A stretch of 64,000 nt of DNA from Pseudomonas sp. p1(2021b) (GCF_020151015.1 NZ_CP083746.1:3935001-3999000), one strand, 5' to 3'; numbered from the stretch's first letter, positions 6,067-15,948 are shown. A program made the numbers and translations. The notes: generated from the letters alone by a model not told the origin.

Positions 6067-8658
6067 ATGTCATCACGCAAATTCGGTCTCAACCTGGTGG
6101 TGGTCCTGGCCATCGCCGCGCTGTTCACTGGCTTCTGGGCGCTGATCAACCGCCCGGTGTCCGCCCCTGCCTGGCCGGAGCAGATCTCCGGCTTCTCCTA
6201 TTCGCCGTTCCGCCTGGGCCAGAGCCCACAGAAAGGCCAATACCCCAGCGATGAGGAAATGCTCCAGGACCTGGAGCAGATGAGCAAGCTGACCGACAGC
6301 ATCCGCATCTATACGGTCGAGGGTACCCAGGCGGACATCCCTCGCCTGGCCGAGGAACTGGGGTTACGCGTCACCCTGGGCATCTGGATCAGCCCGGACC
6401 TGGAACGCAACGAGCGTGAGATCGCCAAGGCCATCGAACTGGCCAATACCTCACGCAGCGTGGTGCGGGTCGTGGTGGGCAACGAAGCCCTGTTCCGCGA
6501 GGAGATCACCCCCGAGGCGCTGATCGGCTACCTGGACCGGGTGCGGGCAGCGGTGAAAGTCCCGGTCACCACCAGTGAACAATGGCACATCTGGAAGGAA
6601 AACCCGGAACTGGCCAAGCATGTCGACCTGATCGCCGCGCACATCCTGCCCTACTGGGAATTCGTGCCGATGAAGGACTCGCTGCAGTTCGTCCTCGACC
6701 GTGCCCGCGAGCTCAAGCAGCAATTCCCGCGCAAGCCGTTGCTGCTCTCGGAGGTCGGCTGGCCGAGCAACGGGCGCATGCGCGGCGGTGCCGACGCCAC
6801 CCAGGCCGATCAGGCCATCTACCTGCGCACGCTGGTCAATACGCTAAACCGTCGGGGTTACAACTACTTCGTCATCGAGGCCTACGACCAACCCTGGAAG
6901 GCCAGCGACGAAGGCTCCGTGGGCGCCTACTGGGGCGTGTTCAACGCCGCACGCCAACAGAAATTCAACTTCGAAGGCCCGGTGGTCGCCATTCCGCAAT
7001 GGCGCGCCCTGGCCGTAGCCTCGGTGGTGTTGGCGATGATCGCCCTGGCGGTGCTGCTGATCGACGGCTCGGCCTTGCGCCAGCGTGGCCGCACCTTCCT
7101 CACCTTCATCACCTTCCTGTGCGGGTCGGTGCTGGTGTGGATCGCCTATGACTACAGCCAGCAGTACAGCACCTGGTTCAGCGTGACCGTGGGCGTCTTG
7201 CTGGCCCTGGGCGCCCTGGGCGTGTTCATCGTGCTGTTGACCGAGGCCCATGAGCTGGCCGAAGCGGTGTGGATCCACAAGCGGCGCAGGGAGTTCCTGC
7301 CGGTGCAGGCGGACACGGCCTACCGGCCCAAGGTCTCGATCCACGTGCCCTGCTACAACGAGCCGCCCGAGATGGTGAAACAGACCCTCGACGCCCTGGC
7401 CGCCCTCGACTACCCGGACTATGAAGTGCTGGTGATCGACAACAACACCAAGGACCCGGCCGTATGGGAGCCGCTCAAGGCCCATTGCGAGCTGCTGGGC
7501 GAGCGCTTCCGCTTCTTCCACGTAGCGCCCCTGGCCGGCTTCAAGGGTGGCGCGCTGAACTACTTGATCCCGCACACCGCCGAAGACGCCGAAGTGATCG
7601 CGGTGATCGACTCGGACTACTGCGTCGACCGCAACTGGCTCAAGCACATGGTCCCGCACTTCGCCGACCCGAAGATCGCCGTGGTGCAGTCGCCCCAGGA
7701 CTATCGCGACCAGCATGAAAGCGCCTTCAAGAAGCTGTGCTACAGCGAGTACAAGGGCTTCTTCCACATCGGCATGGTCACCCGCAACGACCGTGACGCG
7801 ATCATCCAGCACGGCACCATGACCATGACCCGCCGTTCGGTACTGCAGGAGCTGGGATGGGCCGAGTGGTGCATCTGCGAGGATGCCGAGCTGGGCCTGC
7901 GGGTGTTCGAGAAGGGGCTGTCGGCCGCCTATGCGCACAACAGCTACGGCAAAGGCCTGATGCCGGACACCTTCATCGACTTCAAGAAGCAGCGCTTCCG
8001 CTGGGCCTACGGCGCCATCCAGATCATCAAGCACCACGCCGCCGCCCTGCTGCGGGGCAAGGGCAGCGAGCTGACCCGCGGCCAGCGCTACCACTTCCTG
8101 GCCGGCTGGCTGCCATGGATCGCCGATGGCATGAACATCTTCTTCACCGTCGGTGCGTTGTTGTGGTCGGCCGCGATGATCATCGTGCCGCAACGGGTCG
8201 ACCCACCGCTGATGATCTTCGCCATTCCGCCGCTGGCGCTGTTCTTCTTCAAGGTCGGCAAGATCATCTTCCTGTACCGCCGTGCCGTGGGCGTCGATCT
8301 CAAGGATGCCTTTGCCGCCGCCCTGGCGGGGCTGGCACTGTCGCATACCATCGCCAAGGCGGTGCTGTACGGGTTCTTCACCAGCAGCATGCCGTTCTTC
8401 CGCACGCCCAAGAATGCCGACAGCCATGGCTTGCTGGTGGCGATTTCCGAGGCCCGGGAGGAGCTGTTCATCATGCTCATGCTGTGGGGCGCGGCGCTGG
8501 GCATCTACCTGGTGCAAGGCCTGCCTGGCGCGGACATGCGCTTCTGGGTGGCGATGTTGCTGGTGCAGTCGCTGCCTTATGTGGCGGCGTTGGTGATGGC
8601 GTTCCTGTCTTCGCTGCCCAAGCCGGTGGAAAAAGCGGCCGAGCCGCAGCAGGCTTGA
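6067..8658 (+). CDS. ndvB: Beta-(1,3)-glucosyltransferase, GH17-GT2 fusion membrane protein (NdvB)
   Basis: This 863-residue inner-membrane protein has an N-terminal membrane anchor (about 8-26) and a periplasmic glycoside hydrolase family 17-like domain (about 35-290, with VVGNEALFREE and LLLSEVGWPSNG). Two or three membrane helices follow (about 310-395), then a cytoplasmic family-2 glycosyltransferase domain, and a C-terminal membrane bundle. The transferase residues are intact: DSD at 515-517, ED in ICEDAELG near 605, and QRFRW at 642-646. The order ndvB-dapE-rlmA-small gene-csp matches P. aeruginosa PA1163 to PA1159, where NdvB makes cyclic beta-glucans linked to biofilm antibiotic tolerance. 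Substrate and product here are inferred from that homology. Confidence 0.88.
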   Translation: MSSRKFGLNLVVVLAIAALFTGFWALINRPVSAPAWPEQISGFSYSPFRLGQSPQKGQYPSDEEMLQDLEQMSKLTDSIRIYTVEGTQADIPRLAEELGLRVTLGIWISPDLERNEREIAKAIELANTSRSVVRVVVGNEALFREEITPEALIGYLDRVRAAVKVPVTTSEQWHIWKENPELAKHVDLIAAHILPYWEFVPMKDSLQFVLDRARELKQQFPRKPLLLSEVGWPSNGRMRGGADATQADQAIYLRTLVNTLNRRGYNYFVIEAYDQPWKASDEGSVGAYWGVFNAARQQKFNFEGPVVAIPQWRALAVASVVLAMIALAVLLIDGSALRQRGRTFLTFITFLCGSVLVWIAYDYSQQYSTWFSVTVGVLLALGALGVFIVLLTEAHELAEAVWIHKRRREFLPVQADTAYRPKVSIHVPCYNEPPEMVKQTLDALAALDYPDYEVLVIDNNTKDPAVWEPLKAHCELLGERFRFFHVAPLAGFKGGALNYLIPHTAEDAEVIAVIDSDYCVDRNWLKHMVPHFADPKIAVVQSPQDYRDQHESAFKKLCYSEYKGFFHIGMVTRNDRDAIIQHGTMTMTRRSVLQELGWAEWCICEDAELGLRVFEKGLSAAYAHNSYGKGLMPDTFIDFKKQRFRWAYGAIQIIKHHAAALLRGKGSELTRGQRYHFLAGWLPWIADGMNIFFTVGALLWSAAMIIVPQRVDPPLMIFAIPPLALFFFKVGKIIFLYRRAVGVDLKDAFAAALAGLALSHTIAKAVLYGFFTSSMPFFRTPKNADSHGLLVAISEAREELFIMLMLWGAALGIYLVQGLPGADMRFWVAMLLVQSLPYVAALVMAFLSSLPKPVEKAAEPQQA

Positions 8659-8681
8659 GATTGCCGGGGGCGCGTTGCGCC

Positions 8682-8758
8682 CCTTTCGCGGCACAACGTC
8701 GCCCCTTCAGGGGGTCGCGTGCCGTTGTAGGAGCGGCCTTGCGCCGCGAAAGGGCCGC
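8682..8758. repeat. REP doublet between ndvB and dapE
   Basis: CCTTTCGCGGCACAACGTCG (8682 on) and GTAGGAGCGGCCTTGCGCCG with GCGAAAGGG (8727-8754) form two inverted REP units about 15 bases apart. The left copy is degraded relative to the one near csdE. They lie just after the ndvB stop, in the gap before dapE. Confidence 0.75.
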
Positions 8759-8835
8759 AACGCGGCCCCACTGGCGCCAGGTTTGATATAAGATAACGCC
8801 CCTGTTTTCCCGCCCGCCTTGCCCCGGAGTCCTTC

Positions 8836-9987
8836 ATGACGGCCCCAGCCGAGCTCTCGCCTACCCTTCAATTGGCCTGCGACCTGATCCGTCGCCCTTC
8901 GGTCACCCCCGTCGATGCCGATTGCCAGGCCCAGATGATGAATCGCCTGGGCGCCGTCGGTTTCCAGCTGGAGCCGATGCGCATCGAAGACGTCGACAAC
9001 TTCTGGGCGACCCATGGCACCGAGGACGGCCCGGTGTTGTGCTTCGCCGGCCACACCGACGTGGTACCCACAGGACCTGTGCAGACCTGGCAGCATGAGC
9101 CCTTCGAGGCGCTGATCGATGCCGACGGCATGCTCTGTGGCCGCGGTGCCGCAGACATGAAAGGCAGCCTGGCGTCCATGGTGGTGGCCAGCGAACGCTT
9201 CGTGCGCGACTACCCGAACCACCGTGGCAAGGTGGCCTTCCTGATCACCAGCGACGAGGAAGGCCCGGCCCACCATGGCACCAAGGCCGTGGTCGAGCGC
9301 CTGCGGGCGCGCAACGAGCGCCTGGACTGGTGCATCGTCGGCGAACCGTCCAGCACCACCCTGCTGGGCGATGTGGTCAAGAACGGCCGCCGTGGCTCGC
9401 TCGGCGCCAAGCTCACCGTGCGCGGCAAGCAGGGCCACGTGGCCTACCCGCACCTGGCACGCAACCCCATCCACCTGGCCGCCCCGGCCCTGGCGGAACT
9501 GGCCGCCGAGCACTGGGACGAAGGCAACGCGTTCTTCCCGCCGACCAGCTTCCAGATCTCCAACCTCAATTCCGGCACCGGCGCGACCAACGTGGTCCCG
9601 GGCGAGCTGGTCGCGGTGTTCAACTTCCGTTTCTCCACCGAATCCACGGTCGAGGGCCTGCAGGCCCGCGTGGCGGCGATCCTCGACAAGCACCAGTTGG
9701 ACTGGACCATCGACTGGGCGTTGTCCGGCCTGCCGTTCCTGACCGAACCTGGCGAGTTGCTCGACGCCGTGTCCGCCGGTATCAAGGCCGTCACCGGTCG
9801 CGACACCCAACCGTCCACCAGCGGTGGTACCTCCGATGGCCGCTTCATCGCCACCCTGGGCACCCAGGTGGTGGAACTCGGCCCGGTCAACGCCACCATC
9901 CACCAGGTCGACGAACGTATCCTGGCCAGCGACCTGGAGTTGCTGACCGAGATCTACTACCAGACCCTGGTACGGTTGCTCGCCTGA
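8836..9987 (+). CDS. dapE: Succinyl-diaminopimelate desuccinylase
   Basis: DapE removes succinate from N-succinyl-LL-diaminopimelate in the route to meso-diaminopimelate and lysine. It is 383 residues, the usual length of this M20 zinc metallopeptidase-like family. Zinc ligands and catalytic acids are visible: H73 and D75 in [11 protein letters not shown]107 in [11 protein letters not shown]141-E142 in TSDEEGPA, and the late GTSDGRF motif. The gene follows a REP doublet, and a TTGATATAAGATAAC stretch about 50 bases upstream could serve as a promoter. Its TGA shares a base with the ATG of rlmA (TGATG), so the two are coupled. Confidence 0.96.
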   Translation: MTAPAELSPTLQLACDLIRRPSVTPVDADCQAQMMNRLGAVGFQLEPMRIEDVDNFWATHGTEDGPVLCFAGHTDVVPTGPVQTWQHEPFEALIDADGMLCGRGAADMKGSLASMVVASERFVRDYPNHRGKVAFLITSDEEGPAHHGTKAVVERLRARNERLDWCIVGEPSSTTLLGDVVKNGRRGSLGAKLTVRGKQGHVAYPHLARNPIHLAAPALAELAAEHWDEGNAFFPPTSFQISNLNSGTGATNVVPGELVAVFNFRFSTESTVEGLQARVAAILDKHQLDWTIDWALSGLPFLTEPGELLDAVSAGIKAVTGRDTQPSTSGGTSDGRFIATLGTQVVELGPVNATIHQVDERILASDLELLTEIYYQTLVRLLA

Positions 9988-10799
9988 TGCTCGCCTGCCC
10001 TCTCTGCCAGGCCGCCCTGACGCGCCTCGACAACGGCGTGGTATGCCCCGCCGGGCACCGCTTCGACCGGGCCCGCCAGGGCTACCTGAACCTGTTGCCG
10101 GTGCAGCACAAGAACAGCCGCGACCCCGGGGACAACCAGGCCATGGTCCAGGCGCGCCGTGACTTCCTCGACGCTGGCCACTACGCCCCGGTGGCCCGGC
10201 GCCTGGCCGAACTTGCCGCCGAGCGCGAGCCCGGCGCCTGGCTGGACATCGGCTGCGGCGAGGGCTATTACACCGCGCAGCTGGCCCAGGCCCTGCCCGC
10301 CGCCGATGGCTACGCCCTGGATATTTCCCGCGAGGCGGTCAAGCGCGCCTGTCGGCGCGCGCCCCAGGTAACCTGGATGGTCGCGAGCATGGCCCGGGTG
10401 CCCTTGCTCGACGCCAGCTGCCAGTTCATCGCCAGTGTGTTCAGCCCGCTGGACTGGCACGAGGCCAAGCGCCTGCTCAGCCCCGGTGGCGGCCTGATGC
10501 GGGTTGGGCCGACCAGCGGCCACCTGATGGAACTGCGCGAGGTGCTCTACGATGAAGTACGCCCCTACGCCGACGACAAGCACCTCGCGTTGGTCCCCGA
10601 AGGCATGCACCACGCCCATGGCGAGGTGCTGGAGTTCCGCCTGAGCCTGGCCGAGCCCCAGGCCCGCGCCGACCTGCTGGCCATGACGCCTCACGGCTGG
10701 CGTGCCAGCGCCGAGAAACGCGCGCGGGTGATCGACCAGCCCGAGCCGTTCGAAGTCACGGTTTCCATGCGTTATGACTATTTCGTGCGCCAAGACTGA
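9987..10799 (+). CDS. rlmA: 23S rRNA (guanine(745)-N(1))-methyltransferase
   Basis: This 270-residue protein has an N-terminal zinc-binding segment with C4, C7, C20 and H24 (CPLC then CPAGH), followed by HRFDRARQGYLNLLP, a diagnostic RlmA segment. A class I SAM-methyltransferase domain follows, with motif I WLDIGCGEGYYTAQLA. It methylates N1 of a guanine in 23S rRNA helix 35. The ATG at 9987 overlaps the dapE stop by one base; upstream in-frame codons are inside dapE and are not used. It belongs to the dapE transcript together with the next small gene. Confidence 0.92.
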   Translation: MLACPLCQAALTRLDNGVVCPAGHRFDRARQGYLNLLPVQHKNSRDPGDNQAMVQARRDFLDAGHYAPVARRLAELAAEREPGAWLDIGCGEGYYTAQLAQALPAADGYALDISREAVKRACRRAPQVTWMVASMARVPLLDASCQFIASVFSPLDWHEAKRLLSPGGGLMRVGPTSGHLMELREVLYDEVRPYADDKHLALVPEGMHHAHGEVLEFRLSLAEPQARADLLAMTPHGWRASAEKRARVIDQPEPFEVTVSMRYDYFVRQD

Positions 10800-10816
10800 G
10801 CACACCGGAGCCTTTT

Positions 10817-11194
10817 ATGCGCCAACCCGATATCGAGATCTACCTCAAGGACACCGACGTCGACCACAAGCAGGTGGCCGAGTGGCTCGGCCAGGCCCTG
10901 GGCCCTTGCAGCCCATGGCAGCAACGTGGCCAGACCTGGAAATGCACAGCCGGTAACATTCCGGTCACCTGGGTACCCAAGGCTGTGGGGAAATGGAACA
11001 GCCTGTTCCTGGAAAGCGACCAGACGCCGTGGGACGACGACATCGCCTGCGCCCGTGCAGCCTATGCCGCACTGGGGGTCGAAGTGCGCTGCGCACCGGG
11101 TGGCTGGGCCGAGGAAGATGGCGAAGAAGATGCCGACCGGTGGGTCCGCATCAGCGCCGAGGGTGAACAGGAAATCACCTGGCGCACCAGCTGA
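10817..11194 (+). CDS. Conserved small protein of unknown function
   Basis: This 125-residue soluble acidic protein has the start MRQPDIEIYLKD. It has no signal peptide, membrane helix or recognised catalytic motif. Tryptophans are unusually frequent (for example PVTWVPKAVGKWNS and DRWVRIS), and the C-terminal part is strongly acidic (EEDGEEDAD). It lies 17 bases after rlmA behind a GGAG ribosome binding site, so it is probably the last gene of the dapE-rlmA transcript. A gene occupies the same slot in P. aeruginosa (PA1160, hypothetical), so it is an old Pseudomonas gene, not an accessory one. Function is not predictable from the sequence. Confidence 0.8.
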   Translation: MRQPDIEIYLKDTDVDHKQVAEWLGQALGPCSPWQQRGQTWKCTAGNIPVTWVPKAVGKWNSLFLESDQTPWDDDIACARAAYAALGVEVRCAPGGWAEEDGEEDADRWVRISAEGEQEITWRTS

Positions 11195-11215
11195 AACGCT
11201 GGCGGTAAGCGTCAG

Positions 11216-11243
11216 GCTGCAAGTTCCACGGTCAACTTGCAGC
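11216..11243. terminator. Inverted repeat between convergent small gene and csp
   Basis: GCTGCAAGTT (11216-11225) and AACTTGCAGC (11234-11243) are perfect 10-bp arms around an 8-base loop. It lies 22 bases after the small + strand gene and 30 bases after the cold-shock gene on the other strand. There is no clear T-run on either side, so it may be a weak or factor-assisted terminator serving both genes. Confidence 0.55.
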
Positions 11244-11272
11244 TTGATGCTTCAAGCGTGTAGCCAGAGGCC

Positions 11273-11482
11273 TTAGAGGCCGATCACGTCCTCGGCCTGC
11301 AAGCCTTTCTGGCCTTGCACGAGGGCGTATTCAACCCGCTGTCCCTCGACCAGGGTACGATGCCCCTCACCGCGGATAGCCCGATAGTGGACGAAGACAT
11401 CCGCACCACCCTCGCGCTGAATGAAGCCATAACCCTTGGCATCGTTGAACCACTTTACATTCCCAGTCTCACGAGACGACAT
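11273..11482 (-). CDS. Cold-shock domain protein (CspA family)
   Basis: This 69-residue single cold-shock domain binds single-stranded RNA or DNA. Both RNA-binding motifs are present: RNP1 as KGYGFI (about 16-21) and RNP2 as VFVHY (about 29-33). RNP1 lies after the usual GNVKWFND opening. It is convergent with the dapE-rlmA transcript. The leader (11483 to about 11578) can fold into two hairpins, which is usual for post-transcriptionally controlled csp mRNAs. The slot matches PA1159 of P. aeruginosa. Whether it is cold-induced cannot be told from the sequence. Confidence 0.93.
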   Translation of the reverse strand: MSSRETGNVKWFNDAKGYGFIQREGGADVFVHYRAIRGEGHRTLVEGQRVEYALVQGQKGLQAEDVIGL

Positions 11483-11523
11483 CTGAACTACTCCGGATTT
11501 TTATTTTGAAGATCGCCTTGCAA

Positions 11524-11590
11524 GCACGGGGTCACCTCCCCGTGCTGACGCAGCTCGCTGAAATATCTTGCAAGCTGCGGACCGAGTATA
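11524..11590 (-). promoter_or_regulatory. csp promoter and structured 5' leader
   Basis: On the minus strand a TATACT box (11590-11585) predicts a start near 11578. The leader then holds a 7-bp hairpin (CGCAGCT with AGCTGCG, 11579-11573 and 11555-11549). A second perfect 8-bp hairpin follows (GCACGGGG, loop AGGTGA, CCCCGTGC; 11545-11524). The loop of the second hairpin carries a Shine-Dalgarno-like AGGTGA about 45 bases before the real start. The result is an approximately 95-base structured leader. Confidence 0.5.
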
Positions 11591-11713
11591 TGACAGCGAA
11601 CAAAAAAATTTCATGACTGGAACGAGTTTTGGCGAATTTTGCCGAACTTGCACAGATACGGCAGACTAACTGCCTGGATATTCCCGAAACATTTCACCCA
11701 GGGCACACACCCC

Positions 11714-14200
11714 ATGACCCGTTCCCCCCTGCGCCGGCTGATTTTCGGCGCCCTGCGTCGCCTGTTGTACCTGTGGGTGCGCTCCGAAACCATCAACCAG
11801 TCGTCCCTGACGCTCAAGCTCGACCGCAGCCGCCCAGTGTTCTATGCCCTGCCCTCGCCCTCGCTGACCGACCTGGCCGTGGTCGACCGCGAATGCACCA
11901 AGGCCGGGCTGCCGCGCCCGGTGCTGCCGGTTGCCGTGGGCCCGCTGCAGGAACCGGCTGCGTTCTTCTACCTGACGCCCGACCCGGACTGGCTCGGCCG
12001 CCATGACAAGCGCGGCGCGCCGCCCACCCTGGAACGCTTGGTGGCGGCGGTCAGCCAGCATGCCGAGGAAGATGCGCAGATCATCCCGGTCAGCGTGTTC
12101 TGGGGTCAGTCGCCGGCCAGCGAGTCCAGCCCGTGGAAGCTGTTGTTCGCCGACAGCTGGGCCGTCACCGGTCGCCTGCGCCGGTTGCTGACGATCATGA
12201 TCCTGGGCCGCAAGACCCGCGTGCAGTTCTCCGCGCCCATCCACCTGCGCGAGCTGGTGCAGCACAACAAAGGCCACGAGCGCACCGTGCGCATGGCCCA
12301 GCGCATCATGCGCGTGCACTTTCGCAACCTGAAGACCGCGGTCATCGGCCCGGACATCTCCCACCGGCGCAACCTGGTCAAGGGGCTGGTCCACGACCCG
12401 CTGGTGCGCCAGGCGATCAGCGACGAAGCCGAGCGCGAGAAGATCCCCTATGCCAAGGCCGAAGCCCAGGCGCTGCGCTACGGCAACGAGATCGCCTCGG
12501 ACTACACCTACACGGCGATCCGCTTCCTCGAGGTGGTGCTGAGCTGGTTCTGGAACAAGATCTACGACGGTATCAAGGTCAACCATATCGAGCAGGTCCA
12601 GGGCATCGCGCCAGGCCACGAAGTGATCTACGTGCCCTGCCACCGCAGCCACATCGACTACCTGTTGCTGTCGTACCTGCTGTTCCGCAACGGCCTCACC
12701 CCACCTCACATCGCGGCGGGCATCAACCTCAACATGCCGGTCATCGGCGGCCTGCTGCGCCGTGGCGGTGCGTTCTTCATGCGCCGCACGTTCAAGGGCA
12801 ACCCCCTGTACACGGCGGTGTTCAACGAATACCTGCATACCTTGTTCACCAAGGGCTTCCCGGTCGAGTACTTCGTCGAGGGCGGCCGTTCGCGCACCGG
12901 CCGCATGCTGCAGCCACGCACCGGCATGCTCGCCATCACCCTGCGCAGCTTCCTGCGTTCCTCGCGCACACCGATCGTTTTCGTGCCGGTGTATATCGGC
13001 TATGAACGCGTGCTGGAGGGCCGCACCTACCTGGGCGAGCTGCGCGGGGCGAGCAAGAAGAAGGAGTCGATCTTCGACATCTTCAAGGTGGTCGGCGCGC
13101 TGAAGCAGCGCTTCGGGCAGGTCTACGTGAACTTCGGCGAGCCGATTCGCCTGGCCGGGTTCCTCGACGAGCAGCAGCCCGGCTGGCGCGAACAGTCGCT
13201 CGGCCCACAGTTCCGCCCAGCCTGGCTCAACGAGACCACTACACGCCTGGGCGAGACCGTGGCCCGTCACCTGAACGAAGCCGCGGCGATCAACCCGGTC
13301 AACCTGGTGGCCCTGGCGCTGCTCTCCACCAGCCGCCTGGCGCTGGACGATCGTGCCCTGACCCGAGTACTCGATCTCTATCTGGCGCTGCTGCGCCAAG
13401 TGCCCTATTCCCCGCACACCACCCTGCCGGAGGGCGATGGGCCGGCGCTGATCGAGCACGTCAAGGGCATGGGCCTGCTGTCCGAACAGAAGGACGCCCT
13501 GGGGCGCATCCTGTACCTGGATGAAGCCAATGCAGTGCTGATGACCTACTACCGCAACAATGTCCTGCACATCTTCGCGCTGCCGGCCCTGTTGGCGAGC
13601 TTCTTCCAGAGCAGCTCGCGCATGAGTCGCGAGCTGGTCGGCCAATATGTCCAGGCGTTGTACCCCTACCTGCAGGCCGAGCTGTTCCTGCGCTGGACAC
13701 CCGAGCAACTGGAAGGCGTGATCGACCAATGGCTGGCCGCCCTGGTGGAACAGGGCCTGCTGCGCTTCGAGAACGGCGTCTACCTGCGCCCGGCGCCCAG
13801 TTCGCGGCAGTTCGTCCTGCTGACCCTGCTGGCCCGTGCCATCACCCAGACGCTGCAACGTTTCTACATGGCGACGTCCTTGTTGCTCAACAGCGGCCAG
13901 AACACCCTGACTGCCGAGGAGCTGGAGGACTTGTGCGTGATGATGGCCCAGCGCCTGTCGATCCTGCATGGGCTCAATGCCCCGGAATTCTTCGACAAGA
14001 CGCTGTTCCGCCACTTCATCCAGACCCTGGTTGGCCAGGATGTGCTGCGGCCCGATGCCCAGGGCAGGCTGGGCTATCACGACAAGCTCGCCGAACTGGC
14101 CGAGGGCGTGGCCAAGCGGGTGCTGTCGGCCGAGCTGCGCCTGTCGATCCGCCAGGTGGCGCTGCATCGGGACGAGCCCTCCGATAGCGTGCAGGGGTAG
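11714..14200 (+). CDS. plsB: Glycerol-3-phosphate 1-O-acyltransferase
   Basis: PlsB makes lysophosphatidic acid at the inner membrane, the first step of phospholipid synthesis. From the ATG at 11714 ([12 protein letters not shown]) it is 828 residues, the usual Pseudomonas length; an upstream ATG at 11639 would add an atypical 25-residue tail. The acyltransferase HX4D motif is at H310-D315 (CHRSHID), followed by the FxEGxRSRTG block ([14 protein letters not shown]) and [14 protein letters not shown]. The N-terminus is amphipathic, which fits peripheral membrane attachment. It is transcribed away from csp across a 230-base gap that must hold both promoters. Confidence 0.96.
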   Translation: MTRSPLRRLIFGALRRLLYLWVRSETINQSSLTLKLDRSRPVFYALPSPSLTDLAVVDRECTKAGLPRPVLPVAVGPLQEPAAFFYLTPDPDWLGRHDKRGAPPTLERLVAAVSQHAEEDAQIIPVSVFWGQSPASESSPWKLLFADSWAVTGRLRRLLTIMILGRKTRVQFSAPIHLRELVQHNKGHERTVRMAQRIMRVHFRNLKTAVIGPDISHRRNLVKGLVHDPLVRQAISDEAEREKIPYAKAEAQALRYGNEIASDYTYTAIRFLEVVLSWFWNKIYDGIKVNHIEQVQGIAPGHEVIYVPCHRSHIDYLLLSYLLFRNGLTPPHIAAGINLNMPVIGGLLRRGGAFFMRRTFKGNPLYTAVFNEYLHTLFTKGFPVEYFVEGGRSRTGRMLQPRTGMLAITLRSFLRSSRTPIVFVPVYIGYERVLEGRTYLGELRGASKKKESIFDIFKVVGALKQRFGQVYVNFGEPIRLAGFLDEQQPGWREQSLGPQFRPAWLNETTTRLGETVARHLNEAAAINPVNLVALALLSTSRLALDDRALTRVLDLYLALLRQVPYSPHTTLPEGDGPALIEHVKGMGLLSEQKDALGRILYLDEANAVLMTYYRNNVLHIFALPALLASFFQSSSRMSRELVGQYVQALYPYLQAELFLRWTPEQLEGVIDQWLAALVEQGLLRFENGVYLRPAPSSRQFVLLTLLARAITQTLQRFYMATSLLLNSGQNTLTAEELEDLCVMMAQRLSILHGLNAPEFFDKTLFRHFIQTLVGQDVLRPDAQGRLGYHDKLAELAEGVAKRVLSAELRLSIRQVALHRDEPSDSVQG

Positions 14201-14280
14201 ACCTTCAGCCTGCCGCCTGCCCTTGGGAAGGATGAGGATCGCCGTGCTGCATCCCTACATCCGTCCCAAGGAGCACAAAC

Positions 14281-14691
14281 ATGACGCAATTGGAAACGAT
14301 CAATGTCGAGATCGCCTCGTCTGGCGACAACATGCTTCCGCCATCCGGCCTCGTCGAACTGAGCCTGGTCGATGTCTCGCGGGCAGATGCGCCCGCCATT
14401 GCTCTTGCCGAACTGCGCCTGCGCTGTGGCGGCTTGATGCCGGTCAACCTGCAACTGACCTTCGACAGCAACCAGGTCGACCCCCGCCATCGTTATGCGC
14501 TGACCGTGCGTATCGAGCAAGATGGCCGGCTGCATTACATCACCACGGCAGAACACCCGATACGCCCGCATAAGGTATTCGGTACCCAGCGGGTCATCGT
14601 GGAGAAAGTGGCCAGGGAAATAGAAGGCCTTCACGGCGGCAACTTACCTCTACCAAGCCCTGGCATCCACGGTGGCAATCGCATGGATTGA
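14281..14691 (+). CDS. YscW/YbaY-domain protein lacking a signal peptide
   Basis: This 136-residue protein is recognisably paralogous to the lipoprotein encoded 139 bases downstream. Shared pattern: a GLVELSLVDVSRADAPA strand pair, PVNLQLTFDSNQV, and HRYALTVRIEQDGRL, which match VSLQDVSLMDAPA, PFHLSYDPAQV and HRYAVSARIELNGKL of the neighbour. Unlike the neighbour it begins MTQLETINVEIA with no lipobox or signal sequence, so it should stay in the cytoplasm, and it carries a C-terminal extension of about 25 residues. A ribosome binding site (AAGGAG) precedes the start. The domain is a small beta-sandwich of the YbaY/YscW type with no enzymatic role known. Confidence 0.8.
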   Translation: MTQLETINVEIASSGDNMLPPSGLVELSLVDVSRADAPAIALAELRLRCGGLMPVNLQLTFDSNQVDPRHRYALTVRIEQDGRLHYITTAEHPIRPHKVFGTQRVIVEKVAREIEGLHGGNLPLPSPGIHGGNRMD

Positions 14692-14829
14692 AGGCCCGCG
14701 TTCGCCGCTTTCCCAGCGGCGAGTGCATTCGTGCTGTTTCACGACACCGGCTTCGAGGACCCGGCGGAAGAAATCCGCTAAAGTCATGGCGTTGGCTTAC
14801 CAGCCAGCGCCAAGGACATCGGAGATTCC

Positions 14830-15228
14830 ATGAAAAAGCTCTTCATGCTGTGTGGCGCATCCCTACTCGCAGCCTGCGCCAATAACACCCCCTCGCACCA
14901 GGCCAGCCTGGATGGCGAAGTCTTCTACCTGCAGCGCATCGCCCTGCCGCCTGCAGCCACCTTGAGCGTCAGCCTGCAGGATGTATCGCTGATGGACGCC
15001 CCGGCAGTGACCCTGGCCAACCAGGCCGGCCCGGTCAAGGGCAACGTCCCGCTGCCCTTCCACCTGAGCTACGATCCCGCCCAAGTCAAACCTGGCCACC
15101 GCTATGCCGTCAGCGCACGCATCGAACTGAACGGCAAGCTGCTGTTCATCAATACCGAACACCATGGCGTCAAGCTCGACGGCAGCGACCCGCAGCCCGT
15201 GCGTATCAAAGTCGACCCGGTGCGCTGA
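14830..15228 (+). CDS. YbaY-family outer-membrane lipoprotein
   Basis: This 132-residue lipoprotein has signal MKKLFMLCGASLLAACANN; the lipobox LLAAC puts the lipidated cysteine at residue 16. There is no aspartate at +2 (residues after Cys are A-N), so sorting to the outer membrane is expected. The mature part is one YscW/YbaY beta-sandwich domain. It is the second member of a tandem paralogous pair and is followed 30 bases later by the DUF4197 gene. Physiological role unknown. Confidence 0.88.
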   Translation: MKKLFMLCGASLLAACANNTPSHQASLDGEVFYLQRIALPPAATLSVSLQDVSLMDAPAVTLANQAGPVKGNVPLPFHLSYDPAQVKPGHRYAVSARIELNGKLLFINTEHHGVKLDGSDPQPVRIKVDPVR

Positions 15229-15258
15229 CCCGCCCATTCTGCCTATAAGGAAATACCC

Positions 15259-15948
15259 ATGATCCGCACCTCCCTACGCTTCACCACGCTCTGCGCCGGC
15301 CTGCTGCTGTCGGCCAACGCCCTGGCCCTGTCACTGGGCGACCTCTCCCAGAAAGATGCCAGCGGCGGCCTGAAGGACGCCCTGACCCAGGGCGCCCAAA
15401 TCGCCGTCAAGCAACTGAGCACCCCTGGCGGGTTCAGCAACAACCCGGATGTGCGCATCGAGTTGCCGGGCAACCTGGGCAAGGCCGCCAAGGCCATGAA
15501 GATGTTCGGCAAAGGTGAGCAAGTCGAAGCCCTGGAAGACAGCATGAACAAGGCCGCCGAAGCGGCTGTGCCGCAAGCCCAGGTCATCCTGGTGGACGCG
15601 GTGAAGAAGATGACCGTGACCGACGCCAAGGACATCCTCGCAGGCGGCCAGGATTCGGCCACCCAGTACCTGAACAAGAGCAGCCGCGAGGAGATCCGCG
15701 CCAAGTTCCTGCCGATCGTCAAGCAAGCCACTGACAAGGTCGGCCTGGCACAGCAGTACAACAACTTCGCCGGCCAGGCTGTGGCATTGGGCGTGGTAGA
15801 CGCCAAGAGCGCCAGCATCGAGAACTACGTCACCGAGAAAGCGCTGGACGGCCTGTTCGAGATGATTGCCAAGCAGGAGCAGAGCATCCGCCAGAACCCG
15901 GCCCAGGCGGCTACCAGCCTGGCCAAGAAGGTGTTCGGCGCGCTGTGA
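15259..15948 (+). CDS. DUF4197 periplasmic protein
   Basis: This 229-residue protein has a cleavable signal peptide (RTSLRFTTLCAGLLLSANALA, cut near residue 23) and then a single helical DUF4197 domain. Typical segments are LGDLSQKDASGGLKDALTQG, MNKAAEAAVPQA and ILVDAVKKMTVTDAKDIL. The C-terminal EKALDGLFEMIAKQEQSIRQNP also fits the family. The family is widespread in proteobacteria without an assigned function. It sits behind an AAGGAA ribosome binding site, close to the YbaY-like lipoprotein gene, and ends at a strong hairpin shared with the convergent RND operon. Confidence 0.88.
   Translation: MIRTSLRFTTLCAGLLLSANALALSLGDLSQKDASGGLKDALTQGAQIAVKQLSTPGGFSNNPDVRIELPGNLGKAAKAMKMFGKGEQVEALEDSMNKAAEAAVPQAQVILVDAVKKMTVTDAKDILAGGQDSATQYLNKSSREEIRAKFLPIVKQATDKVGLAQQYNNFAGQAVALGVVDAKSASIENYVTEKALDGLFEMIAKQEQSIRQNPAQAATSLAKKVFGAL

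Noticed and set aside
11666..14167. Open frame of 833 codons antisense to plsB
   Set aside because: Shadow frame; no start with ribosome binding site, no protein similarity, and the + strand frame is an undoubted PlsB.
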